Made by a program: the position numbers and the translations under genes. Below, in pieces: positions 7,651-16,481 of a stretch of 64,000 bases of DNA. Within the stretch, counting starts at the first letter, position 1. Each line of letters begins with the position of its first letter. Source of the stretch: Proteocatella sphenisci DSM 23131 (lineage in GTDB: Bacteria; Bacillota; Clostridia; Peptostreptococcales; Filifactoraceae); the NCBI RefSeq assembly GCF_000423525.1, contig NZ_AUID01000017.1:1-64000 (forward strand), in the 5' to 3' direction. The notes under the pieces were generated by a model that saw only the letters and a list, made by a program, of their open reading frames with translations, made no database searches and was not told the origin of the DNA.

Positions 7651-9021
7651 TTAGAATATAGCACTTAATATTAATAATTCTACCAGTCCTACAGCCCATA
7701 TAATAGTCGTAGTAACTGACCATACCTGCATCTGCTCTTTTGCATCCTTTATCCCAAGCATACGGTTTACAACCCAAAAATAGCTATCATTAAAGTAGGA
7801 ATATACTAATGATCCTGTACAAGCTGCCAGTACTGCAAATATCGGATTTACATTAAGATTTGCAATTATTGGTGCGGTTATTGAAGCTGCCGTAATCATT
7901 GCAACCGTACCACTGCCTTGAATAAGTCTTACTATTGACGCGATTACAAATGGTAAAAGAATAGGCGGAATTGATGTTTGCGCTATTATATTTGCTATAT
8001 AATCTCCCGCTCCACTGTCACGAAGTACCATACCCAGTGCTCCTCCACCACCTGTAACAAGGATTATTATTCCTGCCGATTTGATACCTCTTTCCATATG
8101 TTCTATGGTCTCTTCTCTGGTATACTTTCCGGCTAATGCGTAGATTGCTACTATAAGTCCAATACCTACTGCAATAACTGGCGAACCTAAGAATCCTATT
8201 GCCGGCATAAAAGATCCTTCTAATTTCATGGCCGCTGTTATGGTGTTTATTAGTATAAGTATTATTGGAACCGCAATTGGTGCAAATGCTCTAAATACTG
8301 AAGGCAGATTGTCATCTCCTTCACTGTCAATTAAGTCATACACTGGTTCTTGATATTGTGGCCTTTCCCATCCTTCTCCATCTTCTGATGGAATCTGGTA
8401 TATCTTTTTACCAATGTATTTTGCATAAATTATTGCTGCAGTTGTCATAGGTATTGCCATGACAATTCCCCATAAAATTAAAGACCCAACATTCACTCCA
8501 AACAATCCAGCAACCCCAACTGGACCAGGTGTAGGCGGAACCAGTGAGTGTGTGATTACAAGACCTGCTGCAAGGGATATTCCAAGTGTAACCGTTGATT
8601 TCTTGGTTTTCTTGGAAATAGCTTTTGTAAGAGGTGCCAGAATAACAAATCCAGAATCACAAAAAATCGGAATAGATACTAAGAATCCAGTAATGGCAAG
8701 GGCTATTTCTTCCCTTCCTTTTCCAAGTTTTTTGATGAATGTCTGTGCCATTCTTTCAGCCGCTCCTGATGCTTCAAATATCTCACCCATCATAACTCCA
8801 AATCCGATAATTATACCTATGCTGCTAAGAGTACCACCGAATCCTTTAGATATTGCATCCAGCACTGCATTTGGAGGCATTCCTCCAATTATTCCCGTTG
8901 TTGCCGCCGCAATGATAAGCGCCAGAAATGTGTGAATCTTTGTTTTCAAAATAAGGATGATTAGTAGCGAAATCCCAACCACGAGACCTGCAATCATCTG
9001 ATTACCTGCAACCCCTACCAT
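7651..9021 (-). CDS. GntP family sugar-acid permease
   Basis: A 456-residue proton-coupled transporter of the gluconate permease family with about 12 hydrophobic segments. Recognisable stretches are SIPIFCDSGFVIL, THSLVPPTPGPVGVAG, the central GGGGALGMVLRDSGAG, and YSYFNDSYFWVV near the end. Relatives import gluconate, glycerate and other hydroxy acids. Here it is the last gene of a DeoR-DUF1537 kinase-PdxA2 operon, so a four-carbon sugar acid such as D-threonate is the likely substrate (inference). AAGGGAG precedes the ATG. Confidence 0.9.
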   Translation of the reverse strand: MVGVAGNQMIAGLVVGISLLIILILKTKIHTFLALIIAAATTGIIGGMPPNAVLDAISKGFGGTLSSIGIIIGFGVMMGEIFEASGAAERMAQTFIKKLGKGREEIALAITGFLVSIPIFCDSGFVILAPLTKAISKKTKKSTVTLGISLAAGLVITHSLVPPTPGPVGVAGLFGVNVGSLILWGIVMAIPMTTAAIIYAKYIGKKIYQIPSEDGEGWERPQYQEPVYDLIDSEGDDNLPSVFRAFAPIAVPIILILINTITAAMKLEGSFMPAIGFLGSPVIAVGIGLIVAIYALAGKYTREETIEHMERGIKSAGIIILVTGGGGALGMVLRDSGAGDYIANIIAQTSIPPILLPFVIASIVRLIQGSGTVAMITAASITAPIIANLNVNPIFAVLAACTGSLVYSYFNDSYFWVVNRMLGIKDAKEQMQVWSVTTTIIWAVGLVELLILSAIF

Positions 9022-9041
9022 AGTAAATGTCTCCCTTCTAA

Positions 9042-10040
9042 CTATTTATTAAAATTCTTCGCATATAAAGCTGCCAGTTTTATGGCTTCAACCATACTCA
9101 CATCAGACACAACGCCAGTTCCTGCAATATCAAATGCAGTTCCATGGTCTACTGATGTTCTTAAGAATGGCATATTATTCGTAATTGAAATAGTTCTTTC
9201 AAAGTCTACCATCTTTGTAGCAATATGCCCTTGATCATGGTATAAGGACAATACTGCATCGTATTTACCTTTTAATCCAAAATGAAATACAGAATCTGCT
9301 GGAACTGGTCCTACAACATCTATGCCTTGTTCTCTGGCCCTTTTTATAGCCGGTACTATTTCATTCACTTCTTCATATCCAAATAAACCATTTTCTCCAC
9401 TGTGAGGATTCAGTCCTGCAACCGCCAACCGAGGGCTGTTCACACCTAATACCCTAAGTGCCTCTTTGCATCTAAGAATAAATTCGTATACCGATTCTTC
9501 TTTAACAAGTTCACAGGCTTGTCTTAACGATACATGTCTTGTAAGAAAGAATACTCTTAAGTCATAAACCTGGAACATAGTAAGAGGATTATCCGTATTT
9601 GTTAAATCTTCAAGTATTTCTGTATGACCAATATATGGTACTCCAGCGGATTTTAATGATTCTTTATTGATTGGAGTTGTGGCTATAGCATCAACTTTCT
9701 TTTCAAGAGCCAAATCAATTATAGTTTTTATATATTCAAAAGCTGCCTTGCCGCCTTCCGCCTGTACCTTACCCATTTGGAATGTACCGATATCTATATT
9801 ATTTAAGTCTATCAGGTCTATTGTCCCCTTAGTATATAGACCATCTTTGGGATCCTCTATTAGATTTATTGCAAGATTGATATTACAAAACCTCATAGCC
9901 TGCTCTATTATTCCCTTGTCTCCAACAACTACCGGTTTACATATTTCATATATTTCATCATAACTTAAAGATTTTACTACTATTTCTGGGCCTACTCCTG
10001 CAGGGTCTCCAAGTGGTATTCCTATTATTGGTCTCTTCAT
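9042..10040 (-). CDS. pdxA2: PdxA2-type 4-phospho-threonate dehydrogenase
   Basis: A 332-residue PdxA-family, metal-dependent NAD+ oxidoreductase with [14 protein letters not shown] at the N-terminus, YHDQGH as metal ligand region, and [12 protein letters not shown] at the C-terminus. True PdxA makes pyridoxal phosphate. Paralogues paired with DUF1537 kinases instead oxidise and decarboxylate D-threonate 4-phosphate to dihydroxyacetone phosphate. The adjacent kinase, 26 bp upstream, and the lack of other vitamin B6 genes favour the catabolic role. GGAGAG precedes the ATG. Erythronate or another C4 acid remains possible. Confidence 0.83.
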   Translation of the reverse strand: MKRPIIGIPLGDPAGVGPEIVVKSLSYDEIYEICKPVVVGDKGIIEQAMRFCNINLAINLIEDPKDGLYTKGTIDLIDLNNIDIGTFQMGKVQAEGGKAAFEYIKTIIDLALEKKVDAIATTPINKESLKSAGVPYIGHTEILEDLTNTDNPLTMFQVYDLRVFFLTRHVSLRQACELVKEESVYEFILRCKEALRVLGVNSPRLAVAGLNPHSGENGLFGYEEVNEIVPAIKRAREQGIDVVGPVPADSVFHFGLKGKYDAVLSLYHDQGHIATKMVDFERTISITNNMPFLRTSVDHGTAFDIAGTGVVSDVSMVEAIKLAALYAKNFNK

Positions 10041-10066
10041 CTGTAATCTCTCCTTATTTTAAATTT

Positions 10067-11395
10067 TTATATTCTTGTCTCTTTAATGTGATATTCATTG
10101 GATAGTTTTGTCAACAGGTAATCTACACATTTTATTATTGCTTTATCATCACCAATCAATCCACCCTTGGTAATTATAGGCATATTATCATAAACTCCTT
10201 TTATTATCCTTCCATAAACAGCAAGCGGTAAAACTTCATCTTTTACTTCAATTCCTGCTGATCCAAGAGCCTTGCATACAGCCACCGTTACATCCCCACC
10301 AGATGTGAAAAGTCCACCAATTAAAGAATCTGTTTTTTTAAGGATTTCTATGGTTATATCTGCTAATCCATCAGAAATCCTTTGGGATACTTCATCTTCA
10401 GATATCTCAAGTTCATTTGCTATATCCTTAAGATTTAAGACTTCATCTTCTTTACTTGTCGTTATTACCCCTATTACATCATAATCCGATACATCTTCCA
10501 AAATCTTTTCTACTACCTTGTCTATTTCATCTTTGCGAGTTTCATCATAGATAAGATTAGAAGCAGATACCCTTACAAAAAGAGGTGAATATCTTAATTT
10601 CACTTCATCTAACTGTGTTCTTGTCAGATTTGATACACTTCCTACCGTTAGCATGACTTTTTTTCCAGGTTCGCCGGCCGGAATTTCTAGCAATTCTTCT
10701 GCAAGTGCAGCTGTGAATGGTCCTGGATCTACAGATATAACCTTAATTCCAGTGCACTTAACTGCTTTTGCTATTTTTAGTATATCATCATCAGTTGTAG
10801 CATCTATTACTATAACCCTGGACCCTTTTTCTTTCTCATCAATTATTGCATTTTTAATTGATTCTATTCCCTTTAACACCTTGTCCAGCTCAATAAATCC
10901 CAACTTATCTTGTGTCTGTGATCCTATCAACTTCACTACAGACGATGTGAAAATCGGAGTCTTTGGATCTTTTGCAACGTCTGTCTTCTCAAGAGGAGTT
11001 TGGTTTACCATCAAATATCCACCAATGCATATCCTCCCCGATGTCGGAAAGGAGGGGACCATAATTGCTAATGTATCATCAGTTAAATTATCAAGTATAG
11101 CTGAAATTTCCGATCCGATATTTCCTCTCAATGTACTGTCAATCCTCTTTGCAAAGAGTTTTATATCTTCATCTTTAAAAAAATTAACGACATTTCCAAC
11201 TCTGTTATAAGCTTCATTACTGTCTATACCTCTGCTGTCAGTACTTATTGATATAATATCAAGGTCCTTATGATCTTCTCCATTATACTTATCCAGGTTT
11301 AAAAATGTAGTCGCCTTAAATCCTCGCCTCGCAAGAAGTACGGATGTAGCATTTGCACCTGTTAGGTCGTCTGCTATAATTACTATCTTTTCCAT
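10067..11395 (-). CDS. dtnK: Four-carbon acid sugar kinase (DUF1537; D-threonate kinase type)
   Basis: A 442-residue two-domain ATP-dependent kinase. The N-terminal domain starts with IIADDLTGANATSVLLARRG, the acid-sugar-binding signature. The C-terminal nucleotide-binding domain carries GGLFTSGGDVTVAVCKALG and ends with a TKGGLIGD motif. It would phosphorylate a C4 sugar acid at O-4 to feed the PdxA2 enzyme encoded next. The start has a clear TAGGAGG site. The family is well established for D-threonate, L-threonate and D-erythronate; the exact substrate here is inferred from the neighbour only. Confidence 0.87.
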   Translation of the reverse strand: MEKIVIIADDLTGANATSVLLARRGFKATTFLNLDKYNGEDHKDLDIISISTDSRGIDSNEAYNRVGNVVNFFKDEDIKLFAKRIDSTLRGNIGSEISAILDNLTDDTLAIMVPSFPTSGRICIGGYLMVNQTPLEKTDVAKDPKTPIFTSSVVKLIGSQTQDKLGFIELDKVLKGIESIKNAIIDEKEKGSRVIVIDATTDDDILKIAKAVKCTGIKVISVDPGPFTAALAEELLEIPAGEPGKKVMLTVGSVSNLTRTQLDEVKLRYSPLFVRVSASNLIYDETRKDEIDKVVEKILEDVSDYDVIGVITTSKEDEVLNLKDIANELEISEDEVSQRISDGLADITIEILKKTDSLIGGLFTSGGDVTVAVCKALGSAGIEVKDEVLPLAVYGRIIKGVYDNMPIITKGGLIGDDKAIIKCVDYLLTKLSNEYHIKETRI

Positions 11396-11411
11396 ACAAA
11401 ACCTCCTATAT

Positions 11412-12173
11412 TTAAACTAACTTGATATTTACACTTTTACTGTTTAATATTTCATATGTTTTTTTATTTAAACCAATATCAGTTATTATCAAATCAAATT
11501 CATCCACATTACAAATCTTGGCAAAACTTTCCTTTCCAAATTTACTGTTATCTACAACTAATATTGATTTCTTTGCCGATTTTATTGCTTGTTTTTTAAC
11601 ATCTGATTTTTCAAAAGTTGGCGTACTTACCCCATTTTCCAAAGTAATAGAACTAGTTCCAATAAAACTTATATCTACATTTATCCCTTTTAAAAATTCA
11701 ATAGTGTGTGAACCTAAACACGTACCTGTAGAGTTTTGAACTAATCCGCCAGTACACAAAATCTTAAAGTTTGTTGAAAAAGAAAGGAATCCCGCAATTT
11801 TGATGTCAGTTGTTACTATTGTCAGATTTTGTTTAGATTTAAGCAACTTTGCAATTTCCATATTGGTGGTGCCTGAATCCAGGAAAATTATTTGTCCGTT
11901 TTGAACAAGAGAAGCCGCGTATTTTGCGATTTTTTTCTTTTCATCCCTATTACTTATGATTTTATTTTTATATGGAATTTCTGAAGTGAGTCCTGATTTT
12001 AATATAGCTCCACCAAAGGTTCTAGATGCTATATTGTTATCTTCCAAATATTGGAGGTCTCTCCTTACTGTCATTGGAGTGACATTTAGTTTTTTAGCAA
12101 GTTCTTCAACTTTAGCACTTCCAAATTCTTCAAGATATTCTACAATCATATTTCGCCTATCTATCAGTAACAT
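11412..12173 (-). CDS. DeoR family transcription regulator of the acid-sugar operon
   Basis: A 253-residue repressor. Residues 1-57 hold the DeoR winged helix-turn-helix (LAKKLNVTPMTVRRDLQYLE). Residues about 75-230 form the sugar-phosphate-sensing domain with FLDSGTTNMEIAKLL and the C-terminal DNSKFGKESFAKI. Such regulators usually respond to a phosphorylated pathway intermediate. It is the first gene of its own operon, 17 bp before the kinase, so it is likely autoregulated. GTT repeats phased at 10 bp overlap its promoter. Confidence 0.9.
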   Translation of the reverse strand: MLLIDRRNMIVEYLEEFGSAKVEELAKKLNVTPMTVRRDLQYLEDNNIASRTFGGAILKSGLTSEIPYKNKIISNRDEKKKIAKYAASLVQNGQIIFLDSGTTNMEIAKLLKSKQNLTIVTTDIKIAGFLSFSTNFKILCTGGLVQNSTGTCLGSHTIEFLKGINVDISFIGTSSITLENGVSTPTFEKSDVKKQAIKSAKKSILVVDNSKFGKESFAKICNVDEFDLIITDIGLNKKTYEILNSKSVNIKLV

Positions 12174-12200
12174 TTCTTATTCCCTCCATATGTAAGATGT

Positions 12201-12233
12201 GTTAATATTTGTTCATATTTGTTGCTTTATGTT
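12201..12233. promoter_or_regulatory. Candidate DeoR operator: GTT repeats at 10-bp spacing
   Basis: GTT occurs at 12201, 12211, 12221 and 12231, exactly one helical turn apart. The central units ATATTTGTTC and ATATTTGTTG (12205-12224) are a 9-of-10 tandem repeat. The array sits at the transcription start of the deoR-dtnK-pdxA2-gntP operon. Binding by the encoded DeoR protein is inferred. Confidence 0.5.
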
Positions 12234-12234
12234 T

Positions 12235-12264
12235 ATGGTATCACAGCATAATCTGAAATGTCAA
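12235..12264 (-). promoter_or_regulatory. Promoter of the deoR-dtnK-pdxA2-gntP operon
   Basis: A perfect TTGACA (12259-12264) is followed after 18 bp by a weak TACCAT (12235-12240). A poor -10 with a good -35 is common for regulated catabolic promoters. The -10 choice is uncertain by one or two bases. Confidence 0.5.
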
Positions 12265-12314
12265 TATTTTTTGTTATTTTAAAAGTTACTTTATTATTCT
12301 TGTTTTCGGACACA

Positions 12315-12341
12315 AAAAAGCCCTGACATTCAAGGGCTTTA
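12315..12341 (-). terminator. Rho-independent terminator after the SOUL gene
   Basis: AAAGCCCT pairs with AGGGCTTT around an 8-nt loop. The minus-strand transcript then runs into a T tract. It lies 20 bp beyond the SOUL gene stop. Confidence 0.8.
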
Positions 12342-12359
12342 AGATGCTTCAAAATATTA

Positions 12360-12866
12360 CTATTTTTCGATACGAACCATTATTTCATTTTGTCTAAACA
12401 TGGGTGGTGTAAAAGGAGGATTGTAAAAAGCCAGCATATAATTGGCAACCACTTTATAAGCTTTGGAATCAACCCACTGTGAAAGTTCTTTTTTCATGAT
12501 TTTTTCTTTGTTTTTATTTGATCGTCCGTTGTAATTTATCACTGCAAACAGACCACTTTCGAATTTTTTAACCGAAAGCCACTTGCTATCTGGTTTAGGG
12601 ACATTCTCCCAATAATCTTTGGGAACAACAAATGCCATTTTCATCTGATTCCCCTCTATTTCTTGAATAACCGGAACTGTCATACTGATTTTTTGTTTTT
12701 CCTTATTTTCGCTTGAGATGTAACGAAACAGTGTTCCAAAACCATTAACAATTTCCGGGTCAGCCTCATTATTATACTCAACAATAACGAATTCTTCATA
12801 CTGTCTTAATTCAAAAGGGGGTTGTGACAATATCACCTTATATTCCGGTCGTTCGTATTTAGCCAT
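12360..12866 (-). CDS. SOUL-family heme-binding-like protein
   Basis: A 168-residue soluble protein of the SOUL/HBP family. It opens with YERPEYKVILSQPPFELRQY, typical of the family (often written 'YEVR.Y'), and carries KISMTVPVIQE and AFVVPKDYWENVPKP, the stretches around the hydrophobic heme- or porphyrin-binding groove. Bacterial members have no settled role. The ATG at 12866 follows GAGAGGT and is preferred over a TTG nine codons upstream. It is divergent from msrAB, so the two could share control under oxidative stress (inference). Confidence 0.83.
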   Translation of the reverse strand: MAKYERPEYKVILSQPPFELRQYEEFVIVEYNNEADPEIVNGFGTLFRYISSENKEKQKISMTVPVIQEIEGNQMKMAFVVPKDYWENVPKPDSKWLSVKKFESGLFAVINYNGRSNKNKEKIMKKELSQWVDSKAYKVVANYMLAFYNPPFTPPMFRQNEIMVRIEK

Positions 12867-12997
12867 ACTATTACCTCTCACATGAAATAACACTAATAAT
12901 ATAATTTATACATTATTTATACTATCTATCTACCATATATTCAAACGGATTAATCGTGAACACGATATATATTTCGCGTCGATGTTGTGTTGTGCTG

Positions 12998-13006
12998 TGG
13001 TATAAT
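12998..13006 (+). promoter_or_regulatory. Extended -10 promoter for msrAB
   Basis: TGGTATAAT, an extended -10 element, lies 57 bp before the msrAB start. No good -35 is visible, which the extended -10 can compensate for. Confidence 0.5.
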
Positions 13007-13062
13007 ATAATAAAGTTGATGTTAGTTTTGCTTTGCTTTTCCAATATAGAAAGAGGTGTAAT

Positions 13063-14154
13063 ATGAAATCAAAGTATATCATAATTGTTGTTATCACCTT
13101 AGTAACATTTTTAGCACTTAGAACTATGAATTTTGAAAATAAGTCCCGTGTAAATTCAAACAGCAGTCTTACTAAGGATTACAGCGAACAAGATGTGAAC
13201 ACTATTTATTTAGCCGGTGGATGCTTTTGGGGCGTTGAGGAGTATTTTCAAAGGATAAATGGAGTTGTTGATGTAGTTTCAGGATATGCAAACGGAAACA
13301 CTGAAAATCCAACGTATGAAGACGTAATTAATAAAGACACAGGTTTTGCTGAAACTGTCGAAATAAAGTATGATTCCAATAAGATAGACCTGACTGATAT
13401 ACTTCTTTATTATTTTAAAGTTGTTGACCCTACTTCGATAAACAAGCAGGGAAATGATGTAGGTGACCAGTATAGAAGTGGTATTTACTATGTTGACCAA
13501 AGCCAAGTAGAAGAGATCAAAAAAGTAATAGAAGTAGAACAAAGGAAATATGAAAAAGACATAGTTGTAGAAGTTATTCCAATGAAAAACTTTTATAAGG
13601 CCGAAGATTATCATCAGGATTATCTAAAGAAAAACAAAAATGGATATTGCCACATAGATCTTAGCGAAGCCGAAACCGGAATTGAAAGAGATCAATCACT
13701 TGGTAATACAAATCCTTATTCAAAGCCTCCCGATGAAGAACTAAGACAAAAATTAAGCCAAGAAGAATATGATGTTACTCAAAATGCTAGCACTGAAAGA
13801 CCTTTCAGTCATGAGTATGATAAACTTGAAGAAAAAGGAATCTATGTTGATATAGTTACTGGGGAACCACTTTTTTCATCAGATGACAAATATGACGCAG
13901 GATGTGGATGGCCAAGTTTTACAAAACCAATTGAACAAGGAAATATTAAAGAGTTAGAGGATAATTCTCTTGGGATGAGCAGAACAGAAGTAAAGAGTAA
14001 CAGTGGAGAGTCTCACCTTGGACACGTATTTAATGACGGTCCCATAGAAGACGGAGGGCTTAGATATTGCATAAATGGCAGTTCTCTTAGATTTGTACCC
14101 TATGAAAATATGGAAAAAGAAGGATATAAAGATTTAATGGATATCTTTAAATAA
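13063..14154 (+). CDS. msrAB: Membrane-anchored peptide methionine sulfoxide reductase MsrA-MsrB fusion
   Basis: A 363-residue bifunctional repair enzyme reducing both S- and R-methionine sulfoxide. An uncleaved-looking hydrophobic anchor (residues 5-20) places it outside the membrane. MsrA follows with catalytic C54 in GGCFWGVEE and resolving Cys in NGYCHIDL. MsrB comes last with [17 protein letters not shown] and catalytic C336 in [11 protein letters not shown]. The zinc-binding CxxC pairs seen in many MsrB proteins are missing. The ATG at 13063 follows AGAGGTG; a TTG ten codons upstream has no such site. The gene is monocistronic with a strong terminator. Confidence 0.92.
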   Translation: MKSKYIIIVVITLVTFLALRTMNFENKSRVNSNSSLTKDYSEQDVNTIYLAGGCFWGVEEYFQRINGVVDVVSGYANGNTENPTYEDVINKDTGFAETVEIKYDSNKIDLTDILLYYFKVVDPTSINKQGNDVGDQYRSGIYYVDQSQVEEIKKVIEVEQRKYEKDIVVEVIPMKNFYKAEDYHQDYLKKNKNGYCHIDLSEAETGIERDQSLGNTNPYSKPPDEELRQKLSQEEYDVTQNASTERPFSHEYDKLEEKGIYVDIVTGEPLFSSDDKYDAGCGWPSFTKPIEQGNIKELEDNSLGMSRTEVKSNSGESHLGHVFNDGPIEDGGLRYCINGSSLRFVPYENMEKEGYKDLMDIFK

Positions 14155-14155
14155 G

Positions 14156-14206
14156 AATAACCATGCAGATGAGGCCTTTATGTTCATCTGCATGGTTATT
14201 TTTAAA
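14156..14206 (+). terminator. Rho-independent terminator of msrAB
   Basis: A long stem, AATAACCATGCAGATGA with its complement TCATCTGCATGGTTATT, around about 11 nt and followed by TTTT. It starts 2 bp after the stop codon. Confidence 0.9.
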
Positions 14207-14254
14207 TATTAAAATTTCTTTCACTGACTATGCTGCAATTATTGATAATTTCTA

Positions 14255-15136
14255 TCAATTAATTTTTCTATTTATTTCAGAGTTGTAAATTTCACATCGA
14301 TTTCTTCCAGTTTCTTTAACATGGTACATGGCACTGTCAGCGTTATGAATAAGAGTATCTATCTGTACTCCATCATACGGATATACTGCAAGCCCAATAC
14401 TAATTGTAAGAATTTCAAAATTACAATAAGATTTAATTACATCAGAGCTGCAAACTTTTAATCGAATTTTTTCAGCGATATCAAACCCTTCTTCGCCAGA
14501 ACAATTCTCTAATAGAATTACGAATTCTTCTCCACCATATCTAAAAACACCTTCATTTCCATTAGTAGATTCACGAATAATTTTTGCAACTTCCTGCAGC
14601 ACTAAATCACCTTTAATATGTCCATAAGTATCATTTATTCTCTTAAAGTGGTCAATGTCACAAAATAATATAGTCATTAAACTGGTTTTTTCTGAAATTT
14701 TTTTTTCAAAATATTCATACAGATATTTGTGGTTATAGGTAGAAGTTAAACAATCCGTAATTGAAAGATGCAAAAGATGCTCACTTTGACTTTCCATAAG
14801 CGCTGCATACTTGTTAATCAGTTCTTTAAAATCACTTTTCATGTTTAATATTAAATCATTGTCTTTTTCTTCATTAATTATATCCTCTACCCCTAATTTA
14901 TCCGAAAGAGTAATTTTGTAATGATTTTCTATCTTTAATAAAATAGTTTTTACTATGTAAAAGCTAAAAAGTCCTACTATATAACCAGCCAAAAGACAAC
15001 TGATGCAAAATGCTAATTTTCTTTCAGGTATCCATGTAATAAAAAAACCTGCGAATACAGGGAATATTGCGCCCATGACTAATCCAAATGTGCATAAAAT
15101 AGTCTTAACCATTTTCATCGGCTTTATATCTATCAC
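14255..15136 (-). CDS. Membrane-bound GGDEF domain protein (probable diguanylate cyclase)
   Basis: A 293-residue protein. Two hydrophobic segments (about residues 10-32 and 40-65) anchor it, a short helical linker follows (about 70-125), and the GGDEF domain covers about residues 125-288. The active-site signature is RYGGEEF, an accepted active variant, and FCDIDHFKRINDTYGH supplies the metal and nucleotide residues. The position expected for the RxxD inhibitory site reads NGNE, so product feedback is probably lost. It should make cyclic di-GMP. It starts at GTG behind AAAGGGGG. Confidence 0.85.
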   Translation of the reverse strand: MIDIKPMKMVKTILCTFGLVMGAIFPVFAGFFITWIPERKLAFCISCLLAGYIVGLFSFYIVKTILLKIENHYKITLSDKLGVEDIINEEKDNDLILNMKSDFKELINKYAALMESQSEHLLHLSITDCLTSTYNHKYLYEYFEKKISEKTSLMTILFCDIDHFKRINDTYGHIKGDLVLQEVAKIIRESTNGNEGVFRYGGEEFVILLENCSGEEGFDIAEKIRLKVCSSDVIKSYCNFEILTISIGLAVYPYDGVQIDTLIHNADSAMYHVKETGRNRCEIYNSEINRKIN

Positions 15137-15238
15137 AAAATAGACCCCCTTTGTATAATATAGCTAAGCTCCACATAAAATAATTAATTTTAAACAAAAC
15201 CATTATGATAATTTATTAACTAATATGTTTATGAGTAA

Positions 15239-15267
15239 ATTATATCACTTAATCTTTAATATGTCTT
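15239..15267 (-). promoter_or_regulatory. Possible promoter of the GGDEF gene
   Basis: TATAAT (15239-15244) lies 17 bp from AAGACA (15262-15267). It sits about 100 bp upstream of the GTG start, and the rest of the interval holds nothing else I can identify. Confidence 0.4.
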
Positions 15268-15303
15268 AATTTTTTCAAATTATACATATTTTTATTTCCA
15301 GGC

Positions 15304-15337
15304 AACAAAAAAGCCCTTAATTTCAGGACTTTTTTGT
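15304..15337 (-). terminator. Rho-independent terminator after exoA
   Basis: AACAAAAAAG and CTTTTTTGTT form the outer stem and a GC-containing core (AGTCCT with AGGGCT) allows one G-U pair. It lies about 63 bp beyond the exoA stop. Confidence 0.65.
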
Positions 15338-15399
15338 TTGTCTTAATACTATTTGTTTTCTTAGTACATAGCGCGTATTTATATAATCCGTTTTTCTAC

Positions 15400-16227
15400 C
15401 TAAATATCTATTTCCAACAAAATCGGTGCATGATCTTGTCTTTCACCAGAATCTATCATCTCAGATTTAACAACTTTGTCAGACAATCTGTCACTAACTA
15501 ACCAGTAATCAATCCTCCAGCCCGAGTTATTAATTTTACTTGTTTTCACCCTTTGTGCCCACCAGGTATAGGCACCTGTCACATCACCATGAATGTGTCT
15601 GAAAGTGTCTGTAAATCCTTTGTTTAATATATTTGTAAATCCTTTACGCTCTTCATCTGTAAAACCTGCAGACATATGATTATTTTGTGGATTTGCCAAA
15701 TCTATCTCTTTATGGGCTACATTATAATCTCCTGTCGCTAAAACTGGTTTTTCTTTATCTAGACTCTGAATATATTCACTATACTTTTCGTCCCAAACTT
15801 GCCTTTCTTCCAGTCTTTTTAGACCATCTCCTGCGTTAGGAGTATATACCTGAGTAAGATAAAATTCTCCAAAATCCAAAGTAATAATTCTTCCTTCTAA
15901 ATCCATAGTATCTGGGGCCTGAATCTCAGGATAAAAAACTTCTGGAGAATACTTATCTTTGTATAAAAACATAGTCCCCGCATAGCTTTTTCTAGCTGGT
16001 TCTTGAGAACTTCTCCATACATATGAGTATCCTTTGAAACACTCCGCTAAATGCTCCATATGCTTCTTACTTGGACCCGTGGCTGTTAATTTAGTTTCTT
16101 GCAAAGCAATTACATCGGGGTCGTTCTCAACAATTGTATCAAGTACTTTTCTTGTAAGAACTGCCCTGATAGAATCACTTGTCAATGCTGCATTTAATGA
16201 ATCGATGTTCCATGAAATAAATCTCAA
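15400..16227 (-). CDS. exoA: Exodeoxyribonuclease III (AP endonuclease)
   Basis: A 275-residue Mg-dependent DNA repair nuclease acting at abasic sites in base-excision repair. Family features in order are SWNIDSLNA at the start, ALQETKL with the metal-binding Glu, the catalytic segment around VYTPNAG, ATGDYNVAHKEIDLANP, and the C-terminal RIDYWLVSDRL plus QDHAPILLEI with the catalytic Asp-His. The length is normal. It is monocistronic between two terminators, the upstream one belonging to the tRNA-Leu gene. Confidence 0.93.
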   Translation of the reverse strand: MRFISWNIDSLNAALTSDSIRAVLTRKVLDTIVENDPDVIALQETKLTATGPSKKHMEHLAECFKGYSYVWRSSQEPARKSYAGTMFLYKDKYSPEVFYPEIQAPDTMDLEGRIITLDFGEFYLTQVYTPNAGDGLKRLEERQVWDEKYSEYIQSLDKEKPVLATGDYNVAHKEIDLANPQNNHMSAGFTDEERKGFTNILNKGFTDTFRHIHGDVTGAYTWWAQRVKTSKINNSGWRIDYWLVSDRLSDKVVKSEMIDSGERQDHAPILLEIDI

Positions 16228-16301
16228 ATTATTCCTCCTTTTTAATTTTCAACTGATATTTTGTATATTTTCTTCTATAATATATATATTTTTTCACCTG
16301 C

Positions 16302-16333
16302 AACAAAACCCCTTGAAATCAAGAGGTTTTGTT
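16302..16333 (-). terminator. Rho-independent terminator of tRNA-Leu
   Basis: AACAAAACC and GGTTTTGTT form a stem around a CTTGA/TCAAG core. It lies 25 bp past the tRNA 3' end and before exoA. Confidence 0.65.
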
Positions 16334-16357
16334 TGTATCAATACTCTACTTCTTTAT

Positions 16358-16443
16358 TGGTGCCGATGGTGGGACTCGAACCCACACGCTTTTGAGGGCG
16401 ACGGATTTTGAGTCCGTTGCGTCTGCCATTCCGCCACATCGGC
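16358..16443 (-). tRNA. tRNA-Leu (anticodon CAA)
   Basis: An 86-nt class II tRNA including an encoded CCA. The acceptor stem is GCCGATG with CATCGGC, the discriminator is A, the anticodon stem ACGGA/TCCGT encloses CTCAAAA with anticodon CAA (reads UUG), a long variable arm follows, and the T arm contains GGTTCGAGTCC. The structure folds fully. It is transcribed from its own promoter and ended by its own terminator. Confidence 0.96.
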
Positions 16444-16445
16444 AT

Positions 16446-16481
16446 GTTGGAATATCTTTATTAGCACTTAGATATTCTAAC
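16446..16481. repeat. Inverted repeat just upstream of tRNA-Leu
   Basis: GTTGGAATATCT (16446-16457) and AGATATTCTAAC (16470-16481) pair at 11 of 12 positions around 12 nt. It begins 3 bp before the tRNA and overlaps the tRNA promoter -10. It could slow read-through from the glutamine synthetase gene or serve as an operator; it has no T tract. Confidence 0.5.

Noticed and set aside
8459-8935. 158-codon plus-strand reading frame inside the GntP permease gene
   Set aside because: It lies fully antisense to a well-supported permease, and its hydrophobic composition follows from the complementary codons.
9042-10040. PdxA as a vitamin B6 biosynthesis enzyme
   Set aside because: It is sandwiched between a DUF1537 kinase and a sugar-acid permease with a DeoR regulator, and no other B6 gene is present.
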